A stretch of DNA of 64,000 nt from Ideonella sp. MAG2 (GCA_004359425.1 PTEU01000001.1:1721704-1785703), one strand, 5' to 3'; positions 7,917 through 17,020 are shown, counted from the stretch's first letter. Numbers and translations are program-made. Notes: a model not told the origin generated them from the sequence alone.

Positions 7917-9226
7917 AGATAGGGGGCCAGCTGCTGCGCCATGCGCGCAGCAGCGCCGGTGTGCTGGGCCGTGAAGGCCACGGCAGCCGCTTGGGCGTGC
8001 TGCCTCAAGGCAGCGTCATCCAGCACGCGCCCTACCTGCTCCATGGCCGTGGGCGCATCGGCCACTTGCCAGGCCGCACCGGCGGCCAGCGCCAGCTCAG
8101 CAGCCTCGGCAAAATTGAAGGTCGAGGGGCCTAGTACGATGGGGCAGGCACAGGCCAAGGACTCAATCAAGTTGTGGCCGCCCAAGGGCGCAAAGCTGCC
8201 CCCCAGCACCGCAAGCTGCGCCATGCCGTAGTAGCGCGCCATTTCACCGAGTGAGTCTCCCACCACCACCTCAGCCTGCAGCGCTTGCTGGGGCAAAGCG
8301 CCGCCTTGCCACTGCGAGCGCCGCCAGACGCTGAAGCCTTGGGCTCGGACAAACGCCGCCACCTCCTCAAAGCGCTGCGGATGGCGAGGCACCAAGGCCA
8401 ACACCAGCCGGGCCGCCTGCGCCTCGGGGAGGCGGGCCAGCCAGGCTTGCCAGGCCGCCAGCAACAGCGCTTCCTCACCCTCTCTGGTATTGGCGGCGAC
8501 CACCACCACACGGTTGGCCAAAGCCCACTGCGCCTGCCATTGCGCGCCCAGCGCCAATTCGGCGGGGTCAGGCTTCAGCTCATATTTCAGGTTACCGGCC
8601 ACCACCACCTGAGCCACACCCGCCTCGCGCAAGCGCCGCGCATCGTCTTGGGTCTGCGCCAGGGCCAAGGTCAAGGCGCGGGCGGCCGGGCGCAACAGCG
8701 CGGCAAGGCGCTGGCCTTTGCGGGCGCTACGCTCAGACAGGCGCGCATTGGCCAAGACCATGTGCAGCTGCGCTTGGGCGGCGGCGTGCAAGAGCGAGGG
8801 CCAAATCTCGGTCTCCATCAGCACACCCAACCGAGGTTGCCAATGCCGCAGAAAGCGGCGCGTGGCCCCGGGGGTATCCCAAGGCAACCAGGTCTGCGCA
8901 TCGCCAGACTTGAGCAGAGAAAGGCCTGCTTCGCGCCCGGTGGCGGTGCCATGCGTGAGCAGCAGCGGCACGCCCGGATGTTGCTGACGCAGCGCGTCAA
9001 TCAGGGCCGCTGCGGCCTTGGTCTCGCCCAGTGACACCGCATGCACCCACAGCGGCCGCTGCGGCAGCGCAGCGGGGTAGCCCCAGCCAAAGCGCTGCAG
9101 CATGGCCTGGCGATAGCCGGGCTCGGCCCGCCCGCGCCACCAGAGCTTGAGCGCATACACCGGGCTCAGCAGGGCCAGGGCCACGCCCCAGGCTGAGCGT
9201 GCGGCCCACTCACGCCACGTGCTCAT
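7892..9226 (-). CDS. waaA: 3-deoxy-D-manno-octulosonic acid (Kdo) transferase
   Basis: At 444 residues this matches WaaA/KdtA, the membrane-associated glycosyltransferase that adds Kdo from CMP-Kdo to the lipid A precursor. Visible features are the N-terminal hydrophobic segment (about residues 10-28), the Glu-bearing motif SLGETKAAAALI, LMETEIWPSLL, and the nucleotide-sugar-binding end GGSFAPLGGHNLIESLA. The start MSTWREWAARSAWG has no better alternative. It lies 32 bp downstream of the phosphomannomutase gene on the same strand, so the two are probably co-transcribed and linked to envelope polysaccharide synthesis. Confidence 0.94.
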   Translation of the reverse strand: MSTWREWAARSAWGVALALLSPVYALKLWWRGRAEPGYRQAMLQRFGWGYPAALPQRPLWVHAVSLGETKAAAALIDALRQQHPGVPLLLTHGTATGREAGLSLLKSGDAQTWLPWDTPGATRRFLRHWQPRLGVLMETEIWPSLLHAAAQAQLHMVLANARLSERSARKGQRLAALLRPAARALTLALAQTQDDARRLREAGVAQVVVAGNLKYELKPDPAELALGAQWQAQWALANRVVVVAANTREGEEALLLAAWQAWLARLPEAQAARLVLALVPRHPQRFEEVAAFVRAQGFSVWRRSQWQGGALPQQALQAEVVVGDSLGEMARYYGMAQLAVLGGSFAPLGGHNLIESLACACPIVLGPSTFNFAEAAELALAAGAAWQVADAPTAMEQVGRVLDDAALRQHAQAAAVAFTAQHTGAAARMAQQLAPYLINAPTTR

Positions 9227-9258
9227 GCCTTGAGAGGCCTGTTAAGCCGCAAACGCAC

Positions 9259-10647
9259 TCAGTGCGCCGCCGCTGCAAACTGAGCGTCGGGCTTGACCTG
9301 GCGCAGCGCCGCCATCATGTCGTGCTCAATGCGCTCCAGCGCCTCTTGGGTCTGGCCTTCAAAGCGGATCACCAGCACCGGCGTGGTGTTCGACGCTCGC
9401 ACCAGACCAAAACCATCGGCCCAATCGGCCCGCAGGCCGTCGGTGGTGCAGATTTCGGCGCCAGGGAACTTCGCCACTTCCAGCAGCTTGGCAATGACTT
9501 GATGCGGCTCGCCTTCGGCGCAGGGAACGTTCAGCTCCGGTGTGCTGAAGCTGGTGGGCAGAGCATTGAGCACGGCGCTCGGATCAGCGGTGCGAGAGAG
9601 GATCTCCAGCAAGCGCGCTGCGGTGTACATGGCATCGTCAAAGCCATACCAGCGCTCCGAGAAGAAAATATGGCCGCTCATCTCGCCGGCGATGGGAGCG
9701 CCGGTTTCTTTGAGCTTGGCCTTGACCAGCGAGTGGCCCGTCTTCCACATCAGGGGCACGCCGCCCGCGGCGCGAATGTCCGGCGCCAGGCGCTGGCTGC
9801 ACTTCACGTCATAAATGATGGTGCCGCCCTTGACGCGGGTCAGGATGTCGCGTGCAAACAGCATCAACTGACGGTCGGGGTAAATGATTTGCCCGTCTTT
9901 GGTGACCACACCCAAGCGGTCGCCGTCGCCGTCAAAGGCCAAGCCCAGCTCGGCGCCGGTGGCATGCACCACCTTGATCAGGTCGGCCAGGTTCTCGGGC
10001 TTGGAGGGGTCCGGGTGGTGGTTGGGGAAATCGCCATCGACGGTGGAATAGAGGTCGATCACCTCGCAGCCCAAGGCCTTGAGGATGGCGGGGCCGGTGG
10101 CACCCGGGATGCCATTGCCTGAGTCGACCACGATCTTCATCGGACGCTTGAGCTTGCAGTCTTTGACGATGCGGTGGGTGTACTCGGGCACGATGTCCAT
10201 AGCGGCGATGCGACCGGTGCCATTCGCATAGTCCTCCGCTTCGATGCGGCGACGCAAGGCCTGGATCTCTTCGCCATAAATGGCGCGGCCCGCCAACACC
10301 ATCTTGAAACCGTTGTAATCCTTGGGGTTGTGGCTGCCTGTCACCTGAATGCCGCTTTGGCAGCGGTGCTTTTTGCGGGTGGCCGCCACGTAATACACCA
10401 TGGGCGTGGTCACCGCGCCCAGGTCCACCACATCCAGGCCGCAATCGGCCAAGCCGCGCATCAGCGCAGCGGCCAAGCCGGGGCCGGACAGGCGGCCGTC
10501 GCGCCCTACAGCCACCGCCTTTTCACCAACGGCCCGAGCCTCGGTGCCAAAGGCGCGGCCCAGGTGGTAGGCCATGTCCTCGTCCAGCGTCTTGCCGACG
10601 ATGCCGCGGATGTCATAGGCTTTGAAGATGGAGGCGCTGACTTGCAT
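9259..10647 (-). CDS. Phosphomannomutase/phosphoglucomutase
   Basis: The 462-residue protein has the four domains of the alpha-D-phosphohexomutase superfamily. The phosphoserine loop is VTGSHNPKDYNG (about residues 106-117), the metal-binding loop is FDGDGDRLG and the sugar-binding loop is GEMSGHIFF. AlgC/ManB-type enzymes interconvert mannose-6-P with mannose-1-P and glucose-6-P with glucose-1-P for LPS and exopolysaccharide precursors. It starts the minus-strand unit that continues to waaA and is divergent from the histidine kinase gene across 211 bp. Confidence 0.93.
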   Translation of the reverse strand: MQVSASIFKAYDIRGIVGKTLDEDMAYHLGRAFGTEARAVGEKAVAVGRDGRLSGPGLAAALMRGLADCGLDVVDLGAVTTPMVYYVAATRKKHRCQSGIQVTGSHNPKDYNGFKMVLAGRAIYGEEIQALRRRIEAEDYANGTGRIAAMDIVPEYTHRIVKDCKLKRPMKIVVDSGNGIPGATGPAILKALGCEVIDLYSTVDGDFPNHHPDPSKPENLADLIKVVHATGAELGLAFDGDGDRLGVVTKDGQIIYPDRQLMLFARDILTRVKGGTIIYDVKCSQRLAPDIRAAGGVPLMWKTGHSLVKAKLKETGAPIAGEMSGHIFFSERWYGFDDAMYTAARLLEILSRTADPSAVLNALPTSFSTPELNVPCAEGEPHQVIAKLLEVAKFPGAEICTTDGLRADWADGFGLVRASNTTPVLVIRFEGQTQEALERIEHDMMAALRQVKPDAQFAAAAH

Positions 10648-10858
10648 AGTCTGTGAAAGGGCCTAGGTGGCCACGGTGCGAGGATGATGCGGGCATTGTA
10701 GAGAGGTCCTCTGCGGCAACCGTCGGCCTCTGTTAGGGGTATGGGCTTGCCATTCGTCGCCCCCGCTGTCGATTGATCGCAGAAGGCCCCCTTGCCACTT
10801 ATGGGCTTTTTACACTGCGCCCATTCCCTGCCCTTGGCCTTCTTTGGACAGACTCACC

Positions 10859-11968
10859 ATGCCTCTCACCGCCGATGTTTTGAAGCGCTCTTGGCGCGCG
10901 ACCTACAACCTCAGCCTGGAGCCCGTAGGGCCGGCCTGGCTGCCTTGGGTGTGGTCCACTCTCTTGGCCCTGCCCTGGGCGCTCGCTTTCACCGTCGCAG
11001 GTTTTGCCCTCTACGCCAAGCCGGAGCACTGGGGCGACCCAGTGTTCTGGTGGCAAGCATTCAGCAAGAACTTTGTAGTGGCGCTATCGGTGTCCACCGC
11101 CATCCACCTGCTGTTTGCGCTGACCATCGGCTTTTGGGGCCGCCCCACTATTCGCTGCTGGTCCCCCGGTCGCCAGAGGCTGTACTTCATCACCATCCCC
11201 ATCCTCGGCGTTTTGATCGGCTGGGGCATCGGCTTTTGGCTGATCGAAGGGCACATGCTCAAGCTCAGCGCCAATGCCTGGGCGGGCTTTGGCCTGCTGA
11301 CGGTGCTTGGCATGCTGGCCTCCAATGCTCACTACAGCAACAAAGTCCGCGCAGAGATGGCAGAGCGCCGGGCGACCGAGGCGCAGTTGTGCCTGCTGCA
11401 AGGCCAGATCGAGCCGCACTTTTTATTCAACACCCTGGCCCATGTGCAGACCTTGATCGAGGTCGACCCTGCCAAAGCGCAGCAGATGCTGGAGGCCTTT
11501 GTGGCCTATCTGCGCAGCAGCTTTAGTGGCCTGCGCGCCCCGCAGCAAACCTTGGGGCAAGAGGCGGCCATGATCCATGCCTATTTGCAAGTCTTGGCGC
11601 TGCGCATGGAAGACCGCCTGCAATGGCAGATTGATGTGCCCCCGGACTTGGCCGCCACGCCGCTGCCACCGCTGCTGCTGCAACCCCTGGTCGAGAATGC
11701 CATCACCCACGGCTTGGAGCCCAAGATTGAGGGCGGACGCATCGTCTTGCAGGCACGCCGTGAAGGCGGCCTGTTGCACCTCACCGTCAGCGACACCGGC
11801 TTGGGTTTGGATCAGCCCCACGCACGGCCCCGAGGCCAAGGCTCGGCCCTGAACAACATCCGCGCCCGCCTGGCTGAACAATGGGGCTCCCAGGCCACGT
11901 TGACGCTGAGCGATGCAGCGCAGGGTGGTACCGTCGCGCAACTGACCCTGCCCTTGAGCACCGCATAA
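10859..11968 (+). CDS. LytS/AlgZ-type sensor histidine kinase
   Basis: This 369-residue membrane kinase has four hydrophobic segments in its first half (about residues 25-45, 60-90, 105-130, 140-160). The HisKA_7TM/His_kinase motif QIEPHFLFNTL follows, with the phosphoacceptor His187, then an HATPase domain (LLLQPLVENAITHGLEPK, SDTGLGL). The cytoplasmic part matches the LytS/YpdA group that works with LytTR regulators. The ATG at 10859 is preferred to a TTG 15 bp upstream. The stop overlaps the start of the response regulator by one base (TAATG), so they form a translationally coupled pair. The signal sensed is unknown. Confidence 0.9.
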   Translation: MPLTADVLKRSWRATYNLSLEPVGPAWLPWVWSTLLALPWALAFTVAGFALYAKPEHWGDPVFWWQAFSKNFVVALSVSTAIHLLFALTIGFWGRPTIRCWSPGRQRLYFITIPILGVLIGWGIGFWLIEGHMLKLSANAWAGFGLLTVLGMLASNAHYSNKVRAEMAERRATEAQLCLLQGQIEPHFLFNTLAHVQTLIEVDPAKAQQMLEAFVAYLRSSFSGLRAPQQTLGQEAAMIHAYLQVLALRMEDRLQWQIDVPPDLAATPLPPLLLQPLVENAITHGLEPKIEGGRIVLQARREGGLLHLTVSDTGLGLDQPHARPRGQGSALNNIRARLAEQWGSQATLTLSDAAQGGTVAQLTLPLSTA

Positions 11969-12735
11969 TGCCCAGCCCCACCGCACCCACGGCTCTGATC
12001 GCCGACGACGAACCCGCACTGGCCCGCCACCTGCAAGCTCAACTCGGCAAGCTCTGGCCCGAGCTGCACATCGTCTGCCTGGCCCGTCATGGCCAGGAAG
12101 CGGCCGAGCAGATTGCCGCTCTCAAGCCTGACTTGGCTTTCTTGGACATCCGCATGCCGGGCTTGACTGGTTTGGAGGTCGCCCAGGGTATTGAAGGCCT
12201 GACCCGGGTGGTCTTTGTGACCGCCTACGACGAGTTTGCGGTGCAAGCCTTTGAGGCTGCCGCGCTGGACTATGTGCTTAAGCCCGTGAGCGTCGACCGT
12301 TTGGCCCGCACCATCGAGCGCCTTAAATCCGCTTTACTCACTCCCACAGAGCCGCAAGCCAGCTTGGCCCAGGCCCTGCATCAATTGCAACACCCTGCAC
12401 CGGCCGCCACCCGCCTGCGCTGGGTGCGTGCCAGCCAAGGCGAGCTGACGCATCAGATCCCGGTGGACGAGGTGTTGTTCTTTCAGGCAGACGACAAATA
12501 CACCTGTGTGCAGACCGCTCAAAAGGAGTACCTGATCCGCACCCCGATTGCCGAATTGGTAGCCCAACTCGACCCCGAGTTGTTTTGGCAGGTTCACCGC
12601 AGCACGGTGGTCAACATTGCCCATCTGGAAGGCACGCGCCGTGACGAGGCCAGTCGCCTGTGGTTGCGCATTCGCCAGCATGCCAGTGAGTTGCCGGTAA
12701 GCCGTGCTTACGTGCACCTGTTCAAGGCGATGTGA
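11968..12735 (+). CDS. LytTR-family response regulator
   Basis: The 255-residue protein has a receiver domain (residues 8-125) with acidic pocket ADDE, phosphoacceptor Asp60 in FLDIRMPG, Thr in VTAYDE and Lys in LKPVS. A C-terminal LytTR DNA-binding domain (about 150-253) contains VRASQGELTHQIPVDEVLFF and WQVHRSTVVNIAHLE. It is the partner of the upstream kinase and resembles AlgR/LytT regulators, which in related bacteria control surface polysaccharide or pili. Target genes cannot be deduced here. The start overlaps the kinase stop. Confidence 0.91.
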   Translation: MPSPTAPTALIADDEPALARHLQAQLGKLWPELHIVCLARHGQEAAEQIAALKPDLAFLDIRMPGLTGLEVAQGIEGLTRVVFVTAYDEFAVQAFEAAALDYVLKPVSVDRLARTIERLKSALLTPTEPQASLAQALHQLQHPAPAATRLRWVRASQGELTHQIPVDEVLFFQADDKYTCVQTAQKEYLIRTPIAELVAQLDPELFWQVHRSTVVNIAHLEGTRRDEASRLWLRIRQHASELPVSRAYVHLFKAM

Positions 12736-12809
12736 GGCACATAAAGGGGCAAGCCCAAGCTGGGCACATGTCCGAAAACGTCTCATGTTGAGGGTGGGCC
12801 GCCCCTATC

Positions 12810-14312
12810 ATGGCGGCCATGTCGAACGCTTTGCCGCCCGCCCCTGCCCCCCTTGATGCGGACCAGGCCTATCAGGCCCTGAAGTCTCGTGACCCGCGCT
12901 TTGATGGCAAGCTGTTTGTCGGCGTGACCAGTACGGGCATCTACTGCCGGCCTATCTGCCGCGTCAAGCTGCCTCAGGCGCGCAACTGCCGATTTTTTGG
13001 CAATGCCGCCGGTGCTGAACAGGCGGGGTTCAGGCCCTGCCTGCGCTGCCGCCCCGAGCTGGCCCCGGGGCTGGCCCGCAGCGACAGTGTGCGCTCCTTG
13101 GCCCATGCGGGGGCGGCTTGGCTGGGTCGGCAGATTGCCTTGGGCCAGACAACCCGCCTGCCCGACCTCGCGGCCCACTTAGGAGTGAGCGAGCGGCATG
13201 TCCGCCGCCTGTTTGAAGAGGTTCATGGTGTGAGCCCGCTAGCCTGGTCCACCACCCAGCGCCTGCTGTGGGCCAAACGCCTGCTGACAGACACATCACT
13301 CAGCGTGGCGCAGGTGGCCGAATCCAGTGGCTTTGGCAGTGTCCGTCGCTTCAACGCGGCCTGGGCCCAGCATTACCGGCTCAGCCCTAGCGCATTGCGT
13401 CGCCAACCCTCCAGCCGGGTCAACCACTCTGCCACCGAGGACGGCGTCGCCACTGGCGTTGTGCTGCGCCTGCCTTGGCGAGCCCCCTACAACGCTGAGG
13501 CCATGCAAGCTTTTTTAGCGGCACGGCCACTGGCTGGGGTGGAAGCTTGGGCGCAAGGCCGTTGGTGGAGGACGGTGCGCTTGCGCCATGCCGGGCGGCT
13601 GCATAGCGGATGGCTGGCCTTGGCATTTGATGTGCAACGCGGGGAATGCCGGGCTGAGGTTTCGGCCTCGCTGGCCCCGGTGTTGGGGCCACTGGCGCAA
13701 ACGCTGCGCCATCTGCTGGACCTGGATACCGACACGCAGCCGATCGACGAAGCCTTGGTGCATGCGCCTCTGCGCGCTTTGCCAGGCCTGCGCATTCCCG
13801 GCTGTATGGATGGTTTCGAAACCACCGTGCGCATCATCCTCGGCCAGCAGATCACAGTGGCGGCGGCCTGCACGCTGACCGCACGCTTGGTCGCCCGCTT
13901 TGGGGAGGCCCTCAGCACTCCGCTGCCCGCACTGAATCGACTGTTTCCCAGCCCAGAAGCCTTGCTGGCAGCCTCTTCAGACGAGATGGGGTCGCTGGGG
14001 GTGATTCGCACCCGAACCACCGCCATCAAGGCCTTGGCCGAGGCGGTACTGGACGGGCGTTTGACGCTGGTGCCCGGCGCAGACTTGGCAGCCACCATGG
14101 CCACCCTGAAGAGCCTGCCGGGTGTCGGCGAATGGACGGCCCAACTCGTGGCCTTGCGGGTGCTGGCATGGCCGGATGCCTTTCCGGCCAGCGATGCTGG
14201 CGTGCTCAAGGCTTTGGGCGGGATCACCCCCGCGCAAGCCCAACAGCAGGCACTCGCGTGGCAGCCCTGGCGCGGCTATGCCACGCTGAGGCTCTGGCAC
14301 TCCCTCACATGA
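12810..14312 (+). CDS. Ada-type regulator fused to AlkA 3-methyladenine DNA glycosylase
   Basis: Three modules are visible in 500 residues. The Ada zinc domain has Cys46, Cys50, Cys77 and Cys80, with the same 4/27/3 spacing as E. coli Ada C38/C42/C69/C72, so Cys46 is the methyl-phosphotriester acceptor. An AraC-type HTH follows (about residues 105-200). The AlkA glycosylase has an N-terminal AlkA_N part, then a helix-hairpin-helix LPGVGEWTAQLVALR and the catalytic Asp462 in DAFPASDAG. The protein would sense DNA alkylation by self-methylation, activate genes, and excise 3-alkyl purines. The ogt gene follows 19 bp later, together an adaptive-response unit. The start could also be the ATG at 12819. 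Confidence 0.92.
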   Translation: MAAMSNALPPAPAPLDADQAYQALKSRDPRFDGKLFVGVTSTGIYCRPICRVKLPQARNCRFFGNAAGAEQAGFRPCLRCRPELAPGLARSDSVRSLAHAGAAWLGRQIALGQTTRLPDLAAHLGVSERHVRRLFEEVHGVSPLAWSTTQRLLWAKRLLTDTSLSVAQVAESSGFGSVRRFNAAWAQHYRLSPSALRRQPSSRVNHSATEDGVATGVVLRLPWRAPYNAEAMQAFLAARPLAGVEAWAQGRWWRTVRLRHAGRLHSGWLALAFDVQRGECRAEVSASLAPVLGPLAQTLRHLLDLDTDTQPIDEALVHAPLRALPGLRIPGCMDGFETTVRIILGQQITVAAACTLTARLVARFGEALSTPLPALNRLFPSPEALLAASSDEMGSLGVIRTRTTAIKALAEAVLDGRLTLVPGADLAATMATLKSLPGVGEWTAQLVALRVLAWPDAFPASDAGVLKALGGITPAQAQQQALAWQPWRGYATLRLWHSLT

Positions 14313-14331
14313 ACGGTTTAAGAGAATCTCC

Positions 14332-14862
14332 ATGAGCGCAGCATCTGCTTGGTTGGCCCAGAGCGAAACCTCCACACCCCTGGGCCCTTTGCGCCTGGTG
14401 GCAACGGCCCGGGGCTTGGCGGGCGCCTGGTTTGATGGCCAGGCGCATCACCCCGGCGAGTTGACGCTGCCCCACCGCCCCGATTGGCCAATCTTCCAGG
14501 CGACGGCGCTGGCCTTGCAGCGGTATTTTGAGCATGCGCCCAGTGCCACCTTTGACCTGGCGCTGGACCCTCAGGGCACGGTGTTTCAACAAGCAGTGTG
14601 GCGGCAACTGCTGCGCATTCCCGCCGGGGCCACCAGCCACTACGGTGCCATTGCCCAAGCTTTGGGCCAGCCGCAGGCGGCGCGTGCGGTGGGGGCGGCC
14701 GTGGGCCGCAACCCTATCAGTATCCTGATTCCCTGCCACCGAGTCCTTGGGCGCGATGGCAGCCTGACCGGCTATGCCGGGGGTTTGCACAGAAAGCAGG
14801 CGCTGTTGTTGGCCGAAGGTGCTGCGGGCGTGAATCTCGGGCAGCCAGCTCTGATAGCGTAG
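14332..14862 (+). CDS. ogt: Methylated-DNA--protein-cysteine methyltransferase
   Basis: This 176-residue protein removes O6-alkyl groups from guanine by suicide transfer to Cys135 in the motif IPCHRVLG. The winged-helix part FQQAVWRQLLRIPAGATSHY and the closing GYAGGLHRKQALL are typical of the Ogt/AGT C-terminal domain, and the N-terminal domain is short. It sits 19 bp downstream of the Ada-AlkA fusion and is probably co-regulated by it. The next gene starts 5 bp after its stop. Confidence 0.93.
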   Translation: MSAASAWLAQSETSTPLGPLRLVATARGLAGAWFDGQAHHPGELTLPHRPDWPIFQATALALQRYFEHAPSATFDLALDPQGTVFQQAVWRQLLRIPAGATSHYGAIAQALGQPQAARAVGAAVGRNPISILIPCHRVLGRDGSLTGYAGGLHRKQALLLAEGAAGVNLGQPALIA

Positions 14863-14867
14863 GCACC

Positions 14868-15758
14868 ATGAAGACTCGCGACTTGTTGGAATTGATTCTC
14901 TTGGCCGCCATCTGGGGCAGCTCATTTTTGTTCATGCGTCTGGGGGCCAGTGAATTTGGCGCGGTGGCCCTGGCGGGCTTGCGGGTGGTGGGCGCTGCGG
15001 CCTGCCTCTTGCCCTTGCTGTGGTGGCAGGGGCATGGCGCTGCGCTGCGCGCGCACTGGCGGCCCATTGCGCTGGTGGGCTTGACCAACTCGGCCCTGCC
15101 CTTTGTGGGCTTTGCCGTGGCGGCCACGCTCATCCCCGGCGGCATGTCCGGCATCTTGAACGCCACCGCCCCACTGTGGGGCGCACTCATCGGCTATGTC
15201 TGGCTGAAAGACCGCCTGAACCGCTGGCGAGTCATGGGCTTGGTGCTGGGCTTTGCAGGAGTGCTGTGGCTGGCTGGGCGCAAAGTCAGCCTGCCTGGGG
15301 GTTTGGATCACGGCACGCTCTGGGCCATCCTCGCCTGTTTAGGAGCCACCTTGCTGTATGGTTTTTCGGCCAATTTCACCAAGCGCTATCTGGTGGGCGT
15401 GCCACCCATGGCACTGGCTGCAGGCAGCCAACTCAGTGCCTCGGTGGCACTGTGCTTGCCTATGCTTTGGGCCTGGCCTGCTGCCACGCCCAGTGCCAGT
15501 GCCTGGGGCGCTGTGGCCGCCCTGGCTGTCGTGTGTACCGGCTTAGCCTATTTGCTTTTTTTCCGGCTGATCAGCCACCTCGGCGCAACCAAGGCCATCA
15601 GCGTGACATTCTTGATTCCCGCGTTTGCCATGCTGTGGGGGGCGCTGTGGATGGATGAGCCCGTGACCGGCACCATGCTCAGCGCCTGCGCCCTGATCTT
15701 GCTGGGGACCAGCCTGGTCACCGGTTTGTGGCAACCCGGCCGTAGCACGGTGGATTGA
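14868..15758 (+). CDS. EamA/DMT superfamily permease
   Basis: The 296-residue product has ten predicted hydrophobic segments arranged as two EamA repeats of five. It starts with LILLAAIWGSSFLFMRLG, the common first TM of RhaT/YdcZ-like exporters. Such proteins move amino acids, nucleosides or other small metabolites across the inner membrane; the substrate here is unknown. The ATG at 14868 follows ogt closely. Earlier in-frame codons lie inside ogt and were discarded. Confidence 0.86.
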   Translation: MKTRDLLELILLAAIWGSSFLFMRLGASEFGAVALAGLRVVGAAACLLPLLWWQGHGAALRAHWRPIALVGLTNSALPFVGFAVAATLIPGGMSGILNATAPLWGALIGYVWLKDRLNRWRVMGLVLGFAGVLWLAGRKVSLPGGLDHGTLWAILACLGATLLYGFSANFTKRYLVGVPPMALAAGSQLSASVALCLPMLWAWPAATPSASAWGAVAALAVVCTGLAYLLFFRLISHLGATKAISVTFLIPAFAMLWGALWMDEPVTGTMLSACALILLGTSLVTGLWQPGRSTVD

Positions 15759-15788
15759 CTATCGATACGGCCCGATGCGCTCTGCTTG

Positions 15789-15838
15789 CCGTTCAGGCTC
15801 AGCGAATCGAAGCCATTCGACCAGCTCAGGGCGAGCGG
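15789..15838. repeat. Short palindromic intergenic repeat
   Basis: Two roughly 25-bp arms (15789-15814 and 15815-15838) form an imperfect inverted repeat containing the recognisable units GCTCAGCGAATCGAAGCC and ATTCGACCAGCTCAGG. This resembles a REP-like palindrome often seen between genes of Comamonadaceae. It lies between the convergent ends of the EamA and HDOD genes and may stabilise 3' ends. The family assignment is from memory of such repeats. Confidence 0.5.
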
Positions 15839-15893
15839 TTCATGCATCAACGATGAGAGCTCGCCACGGGCACCGGCAATGTACGAACAAGGG

Positions 15894-16709
15894 CTAAGCC
15901 TCGACCAATTCGCTGAGTTGCCGCCATTGGGTTTGCATTTCCTCGCACACCAAGGCGGCATCTAAAGTGGCTGGGCCTGCGTATAGGGCCGCCACGGGGG
16001 CAGGGTCTTGGGCCTGCATGCAGGCGTCGGCCACCGCTCCAAGGCACAGCAAGGCTTTGATTGCTGGGGGGCGGGTCTGCCAACGCTCTTTGGGCAAAGG
16101 CCTGTCGCGCACATAGTCAGCCACATCAGCCGCCAAGCCCCAGGCCCGGCACAGTGCTGAGCCCAAGACCGCATGGTCCAGGCCAAAGTCACCCTGTTCA
16201 GCGGCGGCCCGCTCGGTGGGCGTGGCCATGGGGTTCAGACGCTGGCCCAGTGTCTCGTAGGCCTCTGGCTGATGCGCCATCAGGGCCGCTTGGCCGACCT
16301 GGGCAAACAAGCCTGCTGACTGAGCCCGCCAAGCATGTAGTTTGAGATTTTTGGCGGCGCGCCCCATCAGCAAGCCACGGATGCGGGCCGCGTCCCACAA
16401 CTGCGTAATGAGGGGTGTGGCGGGAAACCGGTCTCTCAAGCCAGCCTCGAAGGTGATGGCGGCGACATCCCTCAGCCCCAACAACATCACGGCCTCGGCC
16501 ACCGTCTCTACCCGGCGCAGCACGCCAAACATGGCGGAGTTAACGGTTCGCACCACGGCAGCCGCCAGGGCCATATCGGTCTCAATCACCGTGGCCAGAG
16601 ACTGCACGCTCACATCGTCCACGGCCATCAAGGCGGCCACTTCCATCAAGGCCCGCGGGCTGGCAGGCAGATGAACATCGAGGCTACGCAAAGAGGGATC
16701 GAGCGACAT
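15894..16709 (-). CDS. HDOD domain-containing protein
   Basis: This 271-residue protein begins with the HDOD hallmark (residues about 10-200): LPASPRALMEVAALM, IETDMALAAAVVRTVNSAMF and AVMLLGLRDVAAI. HDOD domains are HD-related but usually lack catalytic HD residues; they occur in signalling proteins linked to chemotaxis, c-di-GMP and stress. No additional GGDEF, EAL or receiver domain is present. The C-terminal 70 residues are unassigned. It is transcribed away from the tRNA cluster terminator. Confidence 0.82.
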   Translation of the reverse strand: MSLDPSLRSLDVHLPASPRALMEVAALMAVDDVSVQSLATVIETDMALAAAVVRTVNSAMFGVLRRVETVAEAVMLLGLRDVAAITFEAGLRDRFPATPLITQLWDAARIRGLLMGRAAKNLKLHAWRAQSAGLFAQVGQAALMAHQPEAYETLGQRLNPMATPTERAAAEQGDFGLDHAVLGSALCRAWGLAADVADYVRDRPLPKERWQTRPPAIKALLCLGAVADACMQAQDPAPVAALYAGPATLDAALVCEEMQTQWRQLSELVEA

Positions 16710-16823
16710 GACGCATCTTGAACTGGCGTTGGGGTCGTTTGATTCTGCGCGCCCCTGGACCCATCAAGACTGAGAATCACGCACGGTCCACCGCTTTGTT
16801 TCAGCGATGGTGCGCGCAAAACA

Positions 16824-16856
16824 AAACGCCTGCGCGGCTAAGCCGAGCAGGCGTTT
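16824..16856 (-). terminator. Intrinsic terminator of the tRNA cluster
   Basis: AAACGCCTGC (16824-16833) and GCAGGCGTTT (16847-16856) form a perfect 10-bp stem. On the minus strand it is followed by a T-rich run (TTTTGTTTTG), as expected for a Rho-independent terminator after the last tRNA-Asp. The same stem sequence recurs at 17069-17102. Confidence 0.82.
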
Positions 16857-16863
16857 GAATCTT

Positions 16864-16940
16864 TGGCGGAGTGGACGGGACTCGAACCCGCGACCCCCGG
16901 CGTGACAGGCCGGTATTCTAACCAACTGAACTACCACTCC
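16864..16940 (-). tRNA. tRNA-Asp (GUC), copy 2
   Basis: The 77-nt gene includes an encoded CCA. The anticodon loop reads CTGTCAC (GUC), the T loop is GGTTCGAGTCC, and the acceptor stem GGAGTGG pairs with its 3' partner. The sequence is identical to the copy at 17112-17188. It is the last tRNA before the terminator and lies 4 nt after tRNA-Glu copy 2. Confidence 0.97.
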
Positions 16941-16944
16941 GCAG

Positions 16945-17020
16945 TGGCGTCCCCTAGGGGATTCGAACCCCTGTTACAACCGTGAAAGGGTCGTGTCCTA
17001 GGCCTCTAGACGAAGGGGAC
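16945..17020 (-). tRNA. tRNA-Glu (UUC), copy 2
   Basis: The 76-nt gene with encoded CCA has anticodon loop CTTTCAC (UUC) and acceptor stem GTCCCCT/AGGGGAC. It is identical to the copy at 17277-17352. It forms a Glu-Asp-terminator unit with the next tRNA-Asp, duplicated from the upstream unit. Confidence 0.97.
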
